A DNA stretch of 64,000 nucleotides. It comes from Hymenoscyphus infarciens. Taxonomy: Eukaryota; Ascomycota; Leotiomycetes; Helotiales; Helotiaceae. The stretch spans positions 62,001 to 126,000 of the forward strand of contig LLCB01000046.1 in NCBI GenBank assembly GCA_001414345.1, read 5' to 3'. This document shows, piece after piece, positions 1-11,996 of the stretch. Under the pieces are notes generated by a model. That model was not told where the DNA came from, searched no databases, and saw only the letters and a list, made by a program, of their open reading frames with translations. The translations under genes and the position numbers were made by a program. Position 1 is the stretch's first letter; every line of letters starts with the position of its first letter.

Positions 1-830
1 AATACTAAGTAGATTAAGATAGTTAAGTTTAATATACCTAGGTTTCTTATAATTATAATACTTTATACTAGTAGAGAATTAGTTTATAAATAAAGTCTTT
101 AATCTTTTACTAGTAGAAGAGAGCTTAGGAGTTTAAGAAGTCTTCTAAGAGATAGAATAGAGTCTATATAAGAGTAGTAAGGGTCTTATAGCTAAACTAG
201 ATAAGGATTAGTTAGTATTTAGCTTTTAGTATAAAGAGCTTATTATTATTAGTTTTTCTATACTTATTATACTAGTTATATATAACTTAGTATCTTAGTA
301 CTACTCTTTATCTATAAATAAAAAGTCTTTTACTATCTTATTAAAATTAGTATTCTAGTATCTTATACTTCTAACTAATAGGTTTCTAAGCAAAGGTATA
401 AGCTTCTCTTATATATAGTAGAATCTATCTTATTCTAATATCTCTCTAAGTATTACTATACTTAAAAAGTAACTTTTAAATTCTAAAAAACTTTCTTTTA
501 TATAACCTTTCTATTCTATTTAAAGAGACTAAAAGGTATTCTAAGTATCCTCTTTCTTATAACTAGTTAGATAGTAAGTATTAAGAAGTTTAACTATTTC
601 TTTATAATCTTTAAATATTATCTTACTTATATTAGACTTATATTAGAGCTCTAAGTAGTTCTAGATAAGTTTCGTTATTATCTCTTAAATAAGAGCTTTA
701 TAAGTTAAAAGTATTTAGTAATAGTTAGTATTTATATAGAGTTAATTATATATTAATATTCTCTATTACTTATATATAGATAAAGTACTATTATTTAAAG
801 GTTTAATTTTCTTTATAATCTTACTTTTAA

Positions 831-1021
831 TATGACAGTCCTAGTTATATACGTCACTTACGTAACCAGGTTAGCCCGAGGCTTTACCGAGGCTTTACTT
901 AATATATATAAATAAAGCTAGAGTGCCTATACTCTTCGCTTTTCTCTTTAGTTTAGTTTTCCTTAATACTAAGTACTATTCTATAAGTACTCTCTTTATG
1001 TATTTATAGAGAGCTATTATA
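831..1021 (+). repeat. 5' LTR of gypsy copy 1
   Basis: 191 bp, matching 6440-6630 and the two LTRs of copy 2. It contains a TATA-like stretch (about 901-916, tatatataaataaagc), a plausible core promoter for the element. It starts TATGACAG and ends CTATTATA, probably TG...CA before RIP. Confidence 0.9.
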
Positions 1022-1639
1022 CTAAAACTAAACTCTCCCTCTTTACCTAGGAAGGCTTTTACTAATATCTTAATAATAATATATATATTTACTTATATTA
1101 AATCTACTAAATTCACCTTCCTCCTCTATAAAGCTTAACCTATTTATATTAAGTAGTAAGGTTTAGCGTTCTTCTGTTAGCTATATCGAGTCCTTTAAAA
1201 GTAACCTATTAACCTAAGAACTATTCTACTCTGTTTTAGAGTTAGTAGAGCTAATCTCTCTTCCTTCTTCTATTAACGTTATATCCTAATCTAGCTTAAG
1301 AACTTAACTTAAAAAAATATATATACTAGTTATTACTATGCTACTACTACCTCCTCCTACTAAGGCAACTACTAGTTCCTTATAGTATAAGATCCCTAAA
1401 CTACCTCTACTTAACTCTACCTTATAATAAATTCTTAAAGTAATAACCTTATTAATAAGTAAAGTTTATAAACTTAAAGTAAATACTTTAAATATAGCTA
1501 GTACTTCTTATTAATATACCTCTATTTAGCTATAAACTCTTAATATAACTTATTCCCCTTCTATAGCTTCGTTATCTAAGAAGATAAGTAGGATAGCTAA
1601 TCCTTACTAATTCACTATAGAAGACGAATTCACTTATAT

Positions 1640-4600
1640 AACCTAGGAAACTAAAATCATAGCGAAGTTATCTATTAATACTAACTACTTTAAGTCTAAG
1701 GAAGTAAGAATAAATTTAATTTTCTACTATACTTCTAGAAAAGCCTAAAACTATATTTACCTAAGATATAAGTTTAATATTATTAACTAGTTTAGTAGCT
1801 ATAAAGAGATATTAACTTACCTTTAAAATATTACTATTAGCTCTTACTTATACTAAGAAGCTTATATCTAATACTAAGACCTTATTATATTAAAGATAGA
1901 AACTTTCTATAACTTCTATACTAAGTTCTAATAACTTATAGATAAAGCTAAAGTTTTCTTATAAGACTAGGTAGAAGACTTATAGAATAAGTTAACCTCT
2001 ATACTATACTAATCTCTTATTATTACTAAGTTCTAAGCTAAGAGAGATATAAACTCTTTTTATAATCTTATAAGTAGTATTAATAGTAATCTTTAAAATC
2101 TTACTTCTTAAAAGGTATAAGTAATAAACTTTCCTTCTACTTTAAACCTATATATACCTACTCCTACGCCTACTAGCTCTTCTTCCTCTATAGCCCTCTT
2201 TATCTCTCTTAGACACTCTAACGCTTTTACTATAAATAACTGCTTAACTCTAGAACTATTAGATAAGTACTTTAACTATAGTAAGCCTAGTTATTATATT
2301 AAGGATTATCTAAAACTAAGGATATATAGGGTTAATCTTAAAGAGCTTAAAGGAAAAGATACTAGCTTAGAGTTAGGAAACAAAGAAGCTTAAGAGAAGA
2401 CTCCTTCTTAGGTAAATATAGGATTAATCTCTTTAAGATTAATTTATAGTTATTAATTAGTAGAAAAGCGTTTACTTTACCTAGTATAATAACTATTAAT
2501 AGATTTAGTATATAAACTACTACTCTTAGTAATCTTAGAGTAAATGCCTTTTCTTTTATAAATATATAACTCGGTTATAACCTTATAAAGTTCTATAGTT
2601 TAAAGACTAAAAGACTTCTTACCTCTATTAAGATTTATAGATATAATAGAGAAATTAGAAGTAAAGCTATATACTATCTCCTTTTAAATTATATCTTAGA
2701 TAGCTATAAATTCTTTAATATACTATTTATCCTCTTAGACTTAGGTTTATATAATATTATCCTTAGCTAGAGGTTTTTTAAGTACTTTTATATTAATATT
2801 AATATAACTTATTAGAAACTACTCTAGCCTAATAACCTTAAGCCTTACTTCTCTACTTAATAGCTAACTCTTCTCTCTTAAGACGCTATATAACTAAAAG
2901 ACTTTATACCCTCTTACTAGGATAAAGCTAATACTTATAACTAAGCTATAGAAATAGATAAATAGCGCTAATAAGGTAGAAAGCTCTTAGAGTCTATAGA
3001 TTACCTTAAAATTAATACTATAACCCTAGCTAGTTATACTCTAACTATACGTAGTAGAGGAGGCTATAAGTCTTTAATATAAGTAAAATACTAGGTTATA
3101 AAGAAAGAACTTAAAGACGTTATAAAGAAGATACTTACCCTAGTATACTATTAGAAACCCTTTATCTTAAAAAAGTTAAACCTTATTATTAACATTTTAG
3201 CTATTTTAGCTATAAGAATATATTATTACTTATTCTAAGAGAATAGTAAGATGTTTATTATAAGTATATATAAAATTAATACTATTATAGCTAATCGAGA
3301 ACTAGATATAGCTCCTAATATCGCTCTTTCTAATAAGTACTAGGACTTTAAAGAGGTATTTTCTAAGACTGTCTTAGATACCCTTCTACCTTACTAATAC
3401 TATAACTATAAGATTAATCTTAAAAGTCTAAATACTCTTAGATATTCCCCTCTATATAAGATATCTATAGAAGAGTTATTAGCTATAAAGGAATATATCT
3501 TAGAGAATCTTTATAAAGGGTTTATTAAATATAGTTAGTCCTCTTTTACTACTCCTATTCTATTTATAAAGAAAGTAGATAGAAGGCTACGTTTCTATAT
3601 TAACTTCTAAAAACTTAATAATCTTACTTAAAAAGACTACTATCTATTACCTCTAATTAATAAAACGCTTATATATATTAGTTAAGCTTATATTTTTACT
3701 AAGCTAGACATCTAGTAAGCCTTCTACTATATATAAATAGATCTAGACGCTAAGGAATTAACTACTTTTTATATCTACTATAAAATATATAAGTATAAGA
3801 TCTTACTATTTAGTCTAATAAATAGCTTATCTACCTACTAGCGCTATATAAATAATATCTTATTCAACTATCTAGACAACTTCTACTCTACTTACTTAGA
3901 TAATATCCTTATCTACTTATTAAACGTTCTTAAATATAAAGAGTATATATAAAAAGTCTTTTAATATCTTAAAGATATTAGGTTATAGGTTAATATTAAG
4001 AAGTATAAGTTTAATATTAAGAAGACGAAATACCTTAGGTTTATTATTAGTACTAATAGTATTAAAGTCGACCTTAAAAAGGTCTTAGTAGTATAGAAAT
4101 AGTAAGCTCTAGAGATAGTAAAAGGCGTTTAAAGCTTCCTTAGTTTTTATAACTTCTATTAAAGGTTTATCTAGAACTATAGTATAATTATAAAGCTCTT
4201 AGTACACCTAATATAGAATAACGTGTCTTTTAATTTTAATAAGAAGTACTAGGAAGTGTTTAAAGACTTAAAGGTAGTACTTACCTTTATACTAATCTTC
4301 TACTACTACTCTTTTAATCTCTCTATTATAATCGAGATAGACGCTTTAGACAGAATTATTACTAGAGTATTATAATAATAATAAGCTAATAGAGAATAGT
4401 ACCTTATAGCCTACTTTAGTAAGACTATGTCTCTAGCTAAGTATAACTATGAAATATATAATAAAGAGCTACTTACTATTATACGCTTACTTATAGAATA
4501 GAGACTAGAACTATAAAACACTTATTTAAAAATCTATATTTATATTAATTATAAGATGCTTAAGTACTTTATAACTACTAAGTAACTTACTACTTATTAA

Positions 4601-6420
4601 GTAAGGTAGGCTAAAGCCTTAGCTAAGTACTATTTTATTATTATATTCTATTTAGAGTATAAGAATAGTAAGATAGATACTTTAACTTATAAAGTAAATA
4701 AGATATACTTATAGAAGGAACTTAAAAAGTAGTACTAGACCTATATACTCTTAACAAAGGAATAAGTTAATATAGAAGCGCTTAAAGACTTAGAAGTTAA
4801 AATAAGCTCGATTATACTAGCTCTAGTTAATAATAACTACTTCTAAGAATTATTTATACTTTTAAAACGAATCTACTAAGTAAATAAGGATACTATAATA
4901 CTTTAAGCTATATAAGTATAAGCTAAAACTAATACTAATTCCCTATATACTTTAGAGAAAGGCCTTTTACTTTACTAAAACTACTTAGTAGTACTAGACG
5001 TAGATATACTAAGAATAGACTTAATTTATAAGGCTTATAATTAGATACTTTTAGCTTACTTAGAGAGAGATAAGACCTACTAGATTCTATATTTAAGATA
5101 TATCTAGTAAAATATAAAAGCTAATATTACGAGATATATATAAAACTATTATAATTATAGAAGAGTAGACGTTCTTTAAGATAAAACACTTAGCTATCTA
5201 TATCTACTCCTAATACTACTATGTATATAGTAATATATAGCTATAGATTTTAAGTCCTTTCTAGTTAATAAGTATAGTTATAATAACATATTTATAGTAA
5301 TAGACTACTTATCTAAACAGTCTATTTTAATACTCTACTATAAGAATATTACTTTTAAATAGATAGCGAGGTTATATATCAAACACGTTCTATAATATTA
5401 TAGGATTCTAAAAAGCATAATATTAGATAGAGGCTCTTACTTTATTACTACGTTCTAGAGGGAGTTTACTTAAATCCTAGATATTTAGCTTCGACTCTTA
5501 ACTATAAACTACGCTTAAATAAATAGCTAGACTAAGATTATAAATTAATACCTTAATTAGTACTTATAGCTGTATATTAATTATTATTATACTAATTAGT
5601 CTAAGATCCTTCTAATAATAGACTATATATAGTTAGTACTACCTTATAATACTATTAGAATATCGCCTTTTAAGTTATAGAAGGGATATATACTAAGAAC
5701 CTCGTTTAACTAGTAAATACTAGAACTAGCTAATATAAAAGAACAGCTATTATAAGAAGAGGCTATAATAGTTACGAAGATAATCTAAGAGGTCTTAGAC
5801 ATCGGCTAAGCAAATATATTAAAAGCTTAATAGAAGAAGGAACGAGATATAAACAAATATAGATAAGACGTCGATTTTAAAGTAAGAGATATAGTCTTTA
5901 TTATAATAAAGGACTAGGTAACTTAATAACTAAGCTAAAAGCTAGACTACTAAATAGCTAGCCCTTTTAAGATCCTTAAGAAAGTAGGTTCTACTTTCTA
6001 ATTATAACTACTAGCTTCTATTAAAGTTTACCTTATCTTTGCTCTAGAGAGGTTATATAAGGCCGTAGACAATCTCTTACTAGAATAGGTAGTTATACTA
6101 TCTCTACTAATTATTATAAATAAAGAAGAGGAATAGGAGGTTAAAGAAATACTAGCTAGTAAGAAGAGATAGTAGTCCTTCTATTACTAAATTAAGTAGA
6201 AAGGCTATAATAAAGACCTTAATTAGTATCTAGCTTAATAACTAATATATACGCTATAACTAGTAGAGAGGTTCTATTTAGAGAAGCTAAAAATAGCTAG
6301 TCCCCTAGAAGCTCTTTTGCTATAGAAAACAGTATATAAGGCTAAGAGAGAGGATTATAGTAAGCTAGAGCTTAATACTCTTATATTAAAAGAGGATAAA
6401 GCTACTTAGTTATAGAGAGC
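1640..6420 (+). pseudogene. gag-pol relic of gypsy copy 1
   Basis: Read in the forward frames with many stops. A CCHC-type zinc knuckle relic lies at about 2264-2309 (first Cys now Tyr; copy 2 keeps Cys at the same place near 13245). An RNase H-like IEIDALD lies near 4332. The reverse transcriptase catalytic motif reads YLDNILIY (3893-3916), one change from YLDD. The integrase core reads LDRGS near 5423. A chromodomain-like stretch ending KGYNKDLN lies at 6128-6240. Stops fall where Trp, Gln or Arg codons are expected, as C-to-T change would give. The protein would have made, copied and integrated the element; it is certainly non-functional here. Confidence 0.8.
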
Positions 6421-6439
6421 CTTTTTAAAAGAGGAGTAG

Positions 6440-6630
6440 TATAATAGTCCTAGTTATATATATTACTTACGTAACTAGGTTAGCCTAAGGCTTTACTAAG
6501 GCTTCGCTTAATATATATAAATAAAGCTAGAGTGCTTATACTCTTTGCTTTTCTCTTTAGTTTAGTTTTCCTTAATACTAGGTACTATTCTATAAGTACT
6601 CTCTTTGTGTATTTGTAGAGAGCTGTTATA
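6440..6630 (+). repeat. 3' LTR of gypsy copy 1
   Basis: 191 bp, paired with 831-1021. It is followed directly by the target duplication TTTAA. Compared with the 5' LTR, the differences noticed are mainly C/T and G/A transitions. Confidence 0.9.
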
Positions 6631-7501
6631 TTTAATAGATTAAAGAGCTTTTAGAGTACTTTTAGGTTATAAGCGTAGAGTAGGTTATTATAAGAAAGGA
6701 ATATTAAGAGTAGAGTTTTATATCTAATAATAGTTTAAAAAGATAGAAGAGTATAAAGAAGGTGTTTATATAAGTTAGATAAGACTTAAACTTTAGTTAT
6801 TATCTAATAGTTATTAACTAACTTACTATACTAAGTCTAATAATTAAGTACTCTAGTTATCTTACTATAAAATTATCTCTTCTTTTTCTTAATCCTTAGC
6901 TTTTATAGCTTAGATTATATCTTATATCTTATCTATATTAGAGAAGTCTTATTAATCTTTCTAGCTTCTAGATATTATACCTTTATCTTTATTATTCTTA
7001 GGCTTCTTATTATTCTTAAGAGTATAGTACTAAGTTAAGAATCTTTCTATTAAAGCTTAACTTTCTTCTCTAAAAGAGAGCTCTACGCTTAGAAGTAGAG
7101 CTTAGAAGAGACCTAGAGTTACTTCTAATTCTAATATATTAAATATTAATTTAAAGAGAGTAAAGAGGTTAATTTAGAAGTCTTCTAAATAACTTTAGTA
7201 TATTAACTATTTAAATTAAGTATAATAGTCTCTATACTAAGAGAGTTATTAGGATTCTTAGAAATACTTAGCGTATTCTAATCTCTTAACGTATTTATAA
7301 TATAGTTTTTACTAGCTATCTATATAGATACTAAACCTTAGTATTACTAGCTATCTAGGTAGTCTCTAATTCTAGCTATTTAAAGACACTATTATAATAG
7401 TCTAAATCTAGGCTAAATCGACTTTAAAATAAAGAGTAATAATAAGCTTAAAAGAGATATTATTAAGGCTATTACTAGTAAAGAAGAGTTTATTATTTTT
7501 T

Positions 7502-7977
7502 CGTAATAATACGAAATATATATAACTATAGAAGAGGTATATAGAAGTACGTTTAATAGAATAATATATATAGATACTAAGTACTAATATAGAAGAAAAT
7601 AATAAACTATCTCTCTTTTATACTAAATATAAACGTCTATATATAAGAGATTAAAAGCTACTAAGTTCTAATAATAATAATAATTAAGCTCTATCTAATA
7701 TAGCTAATACTAAATAATAAGAGCTAAAAAGCTAAATATATAACCTCTAAACCTTTAAAAAGCTAAATATATAATCTCTAAACCTTAATCCCTTCTATAT
7801 ATAAATATTAGATATTAATACTTTTAATACTTCGCTTATATAAGTATCGGTTATTCGTAATCTTAGCTTAGAGGTATTAGAGGTATCGATAGTACTTAGA
7901 GGTATTAGTAGTTTTACGAATACTAATAATTTAGAATAGTGCTATTATATAATAATCTAGAATAGCGTGCTATTATA
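7502..7977 (+). repeat. 3' LTR of the family B element
   Basis: It begins with a TAATAATACGAAATATAT-like start shared with the LTRs at 25020, 26833, 36872 and 43281. It lies directly after the conserved 3' end of the internal region. It has a longer middle than the 316-bp LTRs, shared with 27929-28137. Two possible ends (CTATTATA at 7942-7949 and 7970-7977) are 28 bp apart, so the right edge is uncertain. Confidence 0.6.
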
Positions 7978-8317
7978 ACTTTTTATATACTTATAAATTA
8001 AATCGATATTCTTAAATCGAATTCTTATACTATTTAGTAACTATATAGTGAATTACTTACTATTAAGAATTCTCTAAAAATATCTATTAGTAATACTACT
8101 CTCTTTTAACGAAGTTGTTCTTAAGAAAGAGAGCTACTAATATAGCTACTATTACGCTAGTAACTATAGTATATCTACGATTAAGAATAGTATAGTATTA
8201 CTATACTAAATAAGAGAGATAGATATACTATAGTACTATTAGTATTATACTAAGCGAGGGAGGTAAGTAAGCTATAGTATTATTAGTATTATACTAAGCG
8301 AGGGAAGTAGATATACT
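7978..8317. other. AT-rich RIP-degraded DNA, unassigned
   Basis: No gene. It contains a direct repeat of about 40 bp (copies near 8222 and 8274, sharing agtattatactaagcgagg) and otherwise only degraded sequence. Confidence 0.5.
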
Positions 8318-8626
8318 ATCTCTTTAGTTATTCTTATACTCTACGTAATTTAGTAGAACGCGGTTCTAATCTTATATTTCTAGCTTTAATATAACTAAAT
8401 ATTTAAATTATTATCTTATTCTTTAAACTCTACAAAAGTATATAATAATATAGAAATTAAATAATAATTTATCTATGATTTTATATTTAAAAAGCTCTAC
8501 TAAAAAAATTGTTATTTTAGTATAAGTTAGCTTATAATACGAGTATATAAGCTAAGTTTTCTCTATCTACTCTTACTACTTCTACTATCTCTTTTATACT
8601 CTTTTATTCTTCTTTTTAATTAATAT
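8318..8626 (+). repeat. Dispersed repeat C, copy 1
   Basis: About 310 bp that reappears in reverse orientation at 29641-29972, including aacgcggttctaatctta against the complement of taaggttagaaccgcgtt. It carries a TACTTCTACTA-type pyrimidine-rich tract near its right end. The class is unknown. A SINE or MITE is possible, but neither tRNA-type boxes nor clear terminal repeats were convincing. Confidence 0.6.
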
Positions 8627-8939
8627 TATAATAGTATACTATTCTAGATAGCTAGGAGTATCTATTATATATAAGATTTCAGTAGTTATTATCTTATATT
8701 CTCTATTTTAGAAAGGTTACGTAGGTTTAGGCTTTTATATTAGCCGACGTATAACGTTAGTCGGTTTTAGACCCTTTTATACTATATATAGTAGTCTACT
8801 CCTAGAGTTAGAAGAGAGATAGTTTTTCCTTTTCTTCTATATTAGTATCTAGTATTTATATACGTTATTCTATCTCGAACGCACTTCTATATACCTCTTC
8901 TCTAGTAGTATATATTTCGTGCCGTTATATACGCTTTCT
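8627..8939 (-). repeat. Family B LTR, reverse orientation
   Basis: Reverse complement of the LTRs at 36872-37187 and 43281-43596. It keeps CpG-containing positions lost elsewhere (gccgacgtataacg). Ends are TATAATAG and CCGTTATA. The flanking pentamers (aatat and tacgc) do not match, so it is not a clean solo LTR; it may be half of a rearranged element. Confidence 0.7.
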
Positions 8940-9830
8940 AATATTAGTACTAGGTTACTTTTAAGCTTTTAGATTAGGTCTTAGAGAGCGAATTTCTCGA
9001 CGTATCTAAGTAAGAATTAGGCTTTTAAGAGTATAGACTTATCTATAGTACTTTCTATCTAAGAGCTAACTTTATATATCTTATCTTATATAGTATAAAG
9101 CTTATTAATTTTAAAAGTATATCTTTTAATATCGTCTTTAAAGTCCTCTTTAACGTTATTAGCTATTACTAGAAGTAGTTATTCTAGTTAATCTCTTCTT
9201 ATATATTAAGCTACTAAGAGTATATTCTAAGCTTTATTTACTATAACCTAGACTTTTTTAAGTCTTATATTCTTATTAAGTATAATCTATTTAATTATAG
9301 AATAGAGTCTTTTAAGCTTATCGACGTTCTTAGTATTAGAGCTATTTAGATTAAAGTATTCTTAGACTCTTTCTTAGTAAGTAATATAAAAGAAGTAGTT
9401 ATACTATATAAGCTATAAGTTTTAGTTAGTAAGAAGGATTTTTTTAGTTAAGAGTAAGCTTACTATTATAAAAGCAGTACTCTTAAGAAGAAAATAAGAA
9501 TAGATAAAAAGAAGATAAAGCTAATATAACTAGCGTAGTAGAAGTAGTATTTTATCTACTAACTAAGCTTATAACTATAGCGATTATAAAAGCTATATTA
9601 AGAGTATAGGATAAATAAAGTAAAGTTAAATAAATACTTAATTCTCTAGAACTATAGAGAAGAGTATAAGACTTTAAATACTATACTTCTTACTTAAAAG
9701 AGAAGGATTATTAGGTAATCCTTTGTCTAACCCACCTTTGTCCCGTAACACATACGTATAAAGTACTAAGTAACTATAGATCTAGTAGATTTAAGGTATC
9801 TAAAATATATATACTAGTAGAAGATAGAAA
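8940..9830. other. AT-rich RIP-degraded DNA, unassigned
   Basis: No recognisable gene or repeat ends. Composition changes sharply to normal near 9830, marking the edge of the gene island. Confidence 0.5.
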
Positions 9831-10205
9831 TCAACTCCTCTGAGAAAACATTCATAAGACCTGAAAAGTGTGGCTGTGAATGTGTGGCTGAATGGGGCTT
9901 GCCAAGCATGACGCGTACAGAGGCAACATCTTGAGCTCCAGGCGCTTCTTCAAATATTCACCCTCAGTCTGAACTTCAAAAAGTTTCCTAATAATTCTCC
10001 TGTCGCCTACAACTTCATCCTCTTTCTCTATCCGGACCCATTTCGTCAACTCCGAACGACCTCATTATCAAAGGCTGTCACCGTTAGCTTGATTCACTTC
10101 CGTAACCCCGCCTACATCGGCTTCCCGGAACTTGCGATTCCAGACCACTACAACACAACACCACCGAAATACCTCAATCAACCTTCCACAAACCAAACAT
10201 CAACC
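9831..10205. promoter_or_regulatory. 5' flank of the WW-domain gene, between the RIP boundary and the ATG
   Basis: About 375 bp of normal-composition DNA is all that separates the start codon from RIP-degraded sequence, so the promoter must lie here. A 65-codon reverse frame (9852-10049) was seen but is not supported as a gene. No clear TATA box. Confidence 0.4.
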
Positions 10206-11221
10206 ATGAGCGAATTCCTACCTCCAAGCGGTCCTCCACCACCAAAAGTCCCAGAGGGATATAAAGCTGTGTGGAACGACGAGTACAAGGAATGGTGCGC
10301 TCCCACCCCTCCACCGACACTTACTCTGGTGTCACAAACTAACCAATTCGCGCCAGGTTCTACGTCAACATCTACACCAAGACATCACAATGGGACAAAC
10401 CCACCTCACCCGTCTACCCTACCGGCGAATCTGCACCGGCGGGACCACCACCTGGATATACGGGAGGGGGAATGAACCAAGGAGTTGGCGACACGAAAAG
10501 CAACCCCTACGATACAAACCACTCCAATAACTCAAATGTCGAATCGGACGCTGCGCTAGCTGCCCGTTTACAAGCCGAAGAGGATGCGCGAGCCCATGGT
10601 AGTTCATCTGCGAATCGAGGCGCCCAGAATGATTATTATAATAGCAATAACTCGATGCCGCCGATGCAACAGCAAAACAGTTATCAGGACCAATCCCTAC
10701 CAACTAGAGAACAAAAGAAGTCCGGCGGTTTTCTGGGAAAGCTTTTGGGGAAGGCTAGTGGAGCTGCAGGAAGCAAACCTTCTGGCTATGGACAAGGCGG
10801 GTATGGACAACAGCAATATCCTCAACAACACGGTTATCCACAACAAGGTTATCCTCAGCAAGGGTATCCGCAACAAGGCTATGGTCAACAGGGTTATGGA
10901 CAACAAGGTTATGGACAACAGGGTATGATGGGTGGTGGAATGATGCAGCAGAAACAGAAGAAATCCGGAATGGGAGCTGGTGGTGCTGCTGCTCTTGGTG
11001 TCGGTGGAGGTCTTGTGGGTGGAATGCTACTTGCAGATGCCATGGACGATCATGATCAAGGTTACCGTAAGTCATCGATTCTCTTAAAACATCTAGCATT
11101 TCACTAACCAAAAACAGAAGATGGTCAAGGTGGCGATTACGGTGGAGGTGACGGTGGAGGTGACGACGGAGGAGACGGTGGAGGAGATTTCGGAGGGGGT
11201 GATGATGGGGGAGACTTTTAG
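10206..11221 (+). CDS. WW-domain protein with Gln/Tyr/Gly-rich repeats (Wwm1-like)
   Basis: Three exons (10206-10294, 10357-11066, 11118-11221) give 300 residues. The first intron (62 bp, with ctaacc near its 3' end) cuts through the WW domain; splicing restores [18 protein letters not shown], so the domain (about residues 16-46) is complete. The first signature Trp of the WW fold is Tyr19; the second is Trp42. A low-complexity middle follows, with tandem [10 protein letters not shown] units (about 170-210), then a hydrophobic Gly-rich stretch ([15 protein letters not shown]) and an acidic Gly/Asp tail. This layout recalls fungal Wwm1-like proteins, which bind proline-rich partners and in yeast the metacaspase; the partner here is inferred only. 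ATG at 10206 was chosen for its context (caaccATG) and its position just before the WW domain; an in-frame ATG-less extension upstream is taken as 5' UTR. The gene stands alone between RIP blocks yet is intact. Confidence 0.85.
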
Positions 11222-11805
11222 AGAAGTATCTACGATCGATTTTTGCGTGGCTGGATTGGGTCAGAATGGGATTCATGAAATTTACACTTTTCTCTGCACA
11301 AAACCATAGGGAAAGGGTAAATGCGGCTTTGGAGTTGGTAGATTCTAATTGCTTAGTGCTTTTCATAATAACTTTTGGCTGATTTTTACGGCTTCAAAAG
11401 TCAAATTATATTACTAAGCACTCTTCTTTAAGTTAAAAAGCTTTTAGAGAAGATTCACTCTAGAGCGTCACTAAGAGTAGTTAGAACTCGAAATATCAAA
11501 ATCCTCACTTTTTATCTCTATTTACTCTATAGATTAAAACACTCTCTTTACTATATTCTAAGAGCCTACTATTTCTTCTTCTAGTCTTTTAACGCCTAGC
11601 GATTACGAGTTATCTATAAAAACCGAGTTTATTATAGAATATAGTAACTACTAAGACTACGAAATAATCTAGTCTATTTTATAATACGTAGTACTCTCTC
11701 TTTCTATAAAGAGTATAACTAGCTAGGCTCTTCTATAAAAAGAAGAGATTATAAAATAGTATAGTAGCTAATACTTAAGAGTTATAAAAGAGATATATTA
11801 GATAC
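11222..11805. other. 3' flank of the WW gene passing into AT-rich RIP DNA
   Basis: Normal composition until about 11400, then degraded AT-rich sequence up to the gypsy insertion. The last five bases (11801-11805, GATAC) are the left target duplication of gypsy copy 2. No gene seen. Confidence 0.5.
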
Positions 11806-11996
11806 TATAATAGTCCTAGTTATATACGTTACTTACGTAACTAGGTTATCTCGAGGCTTTTCTAAGAACTCGCTTAATATATATAAATAAAGCTAGAGTG
11901 CCTATACTCTCTGCTTTTCTCTTTAGTTTAGTTTTTCTTAATAAAAGATACTATTCTATAAGTACTCTCTTTATATATTTATAAAGAGCTATTATA
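11806..11996 (+). repeat. 5' LTR of gypsy copy 2
   Basis: 191 bp, matching 23073-23263 and both copy 1 LTRs. Perfect inverted 8-bp ends. Confidence 0.9.

Larger units (their letters stand above)
831..6630 (+). mobile_element. Ty3/gypsy chromodomain LTR retrotransposon, copy 1 (complete but dead)
   Basis: Two 191-bp LTRs (831-1021 and 6440-6630) bound a 5.8-kb element. The LTR ends are inverted (TATGACAG at the left, CTGTTATA at the right) and the flanking 5-bp duplication TTTAA (826-830 and 6631-6635) is exact. Between the LTRs the order is gag zinc knuckle, protease region, reverse transcriptase, RNase H, integrase and chromodomain. That order, with a C-terminal chromodomain, defines the chromodomain branch of Ty3/gypsy. 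Every frame is broken by stops of RIP type, so it cannot move by itself. A second copy lies at 11806-23263. Confidence 0.9.
1..7977 (+). mobile_element. LTR retrotransposon remnant (family B), split by a gypsy element
   Basis: The stretches 1-830 and 6636-7501 resemble the internal region of the better preserved element at 36872-43596; for example, 7200-7500 parallels 43000-43280, and 180-480 parallels 42110-42370. A 3' LTR follows (about 7502-7977). The 5' LTR lies outside the window. The element is interrupted by the gypsy insertion at 831-6630, whose TTTAA duplication marks the break. No protein domain is recognisable. The sequence is almost free of CpA and TpG, as expected after heavy RIP. 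Strand is set by the LTR order. Confidence 0.6.

Noticed and set aside
8318..8626. SINE identity for repeat C from a B-box-like ggttctaatc
   Set aside because: The putative box deviates from GWTCRANNC and no A box was found at the right distance.
9852..10049. 65-codon reverse frame upstream of the WW gene
   Set aside because: No domain, no splice partner, and it occupies the only space for the WW gene promoter. Could be a cut gene remnant, but nothing supports it.
10419..11366. Long reverse-strand frames opposite the WW gene
   Set aside because: They are mirror images of the Gln/Tyr/Gly repeat; codon periodicity of the forward gene explains them.
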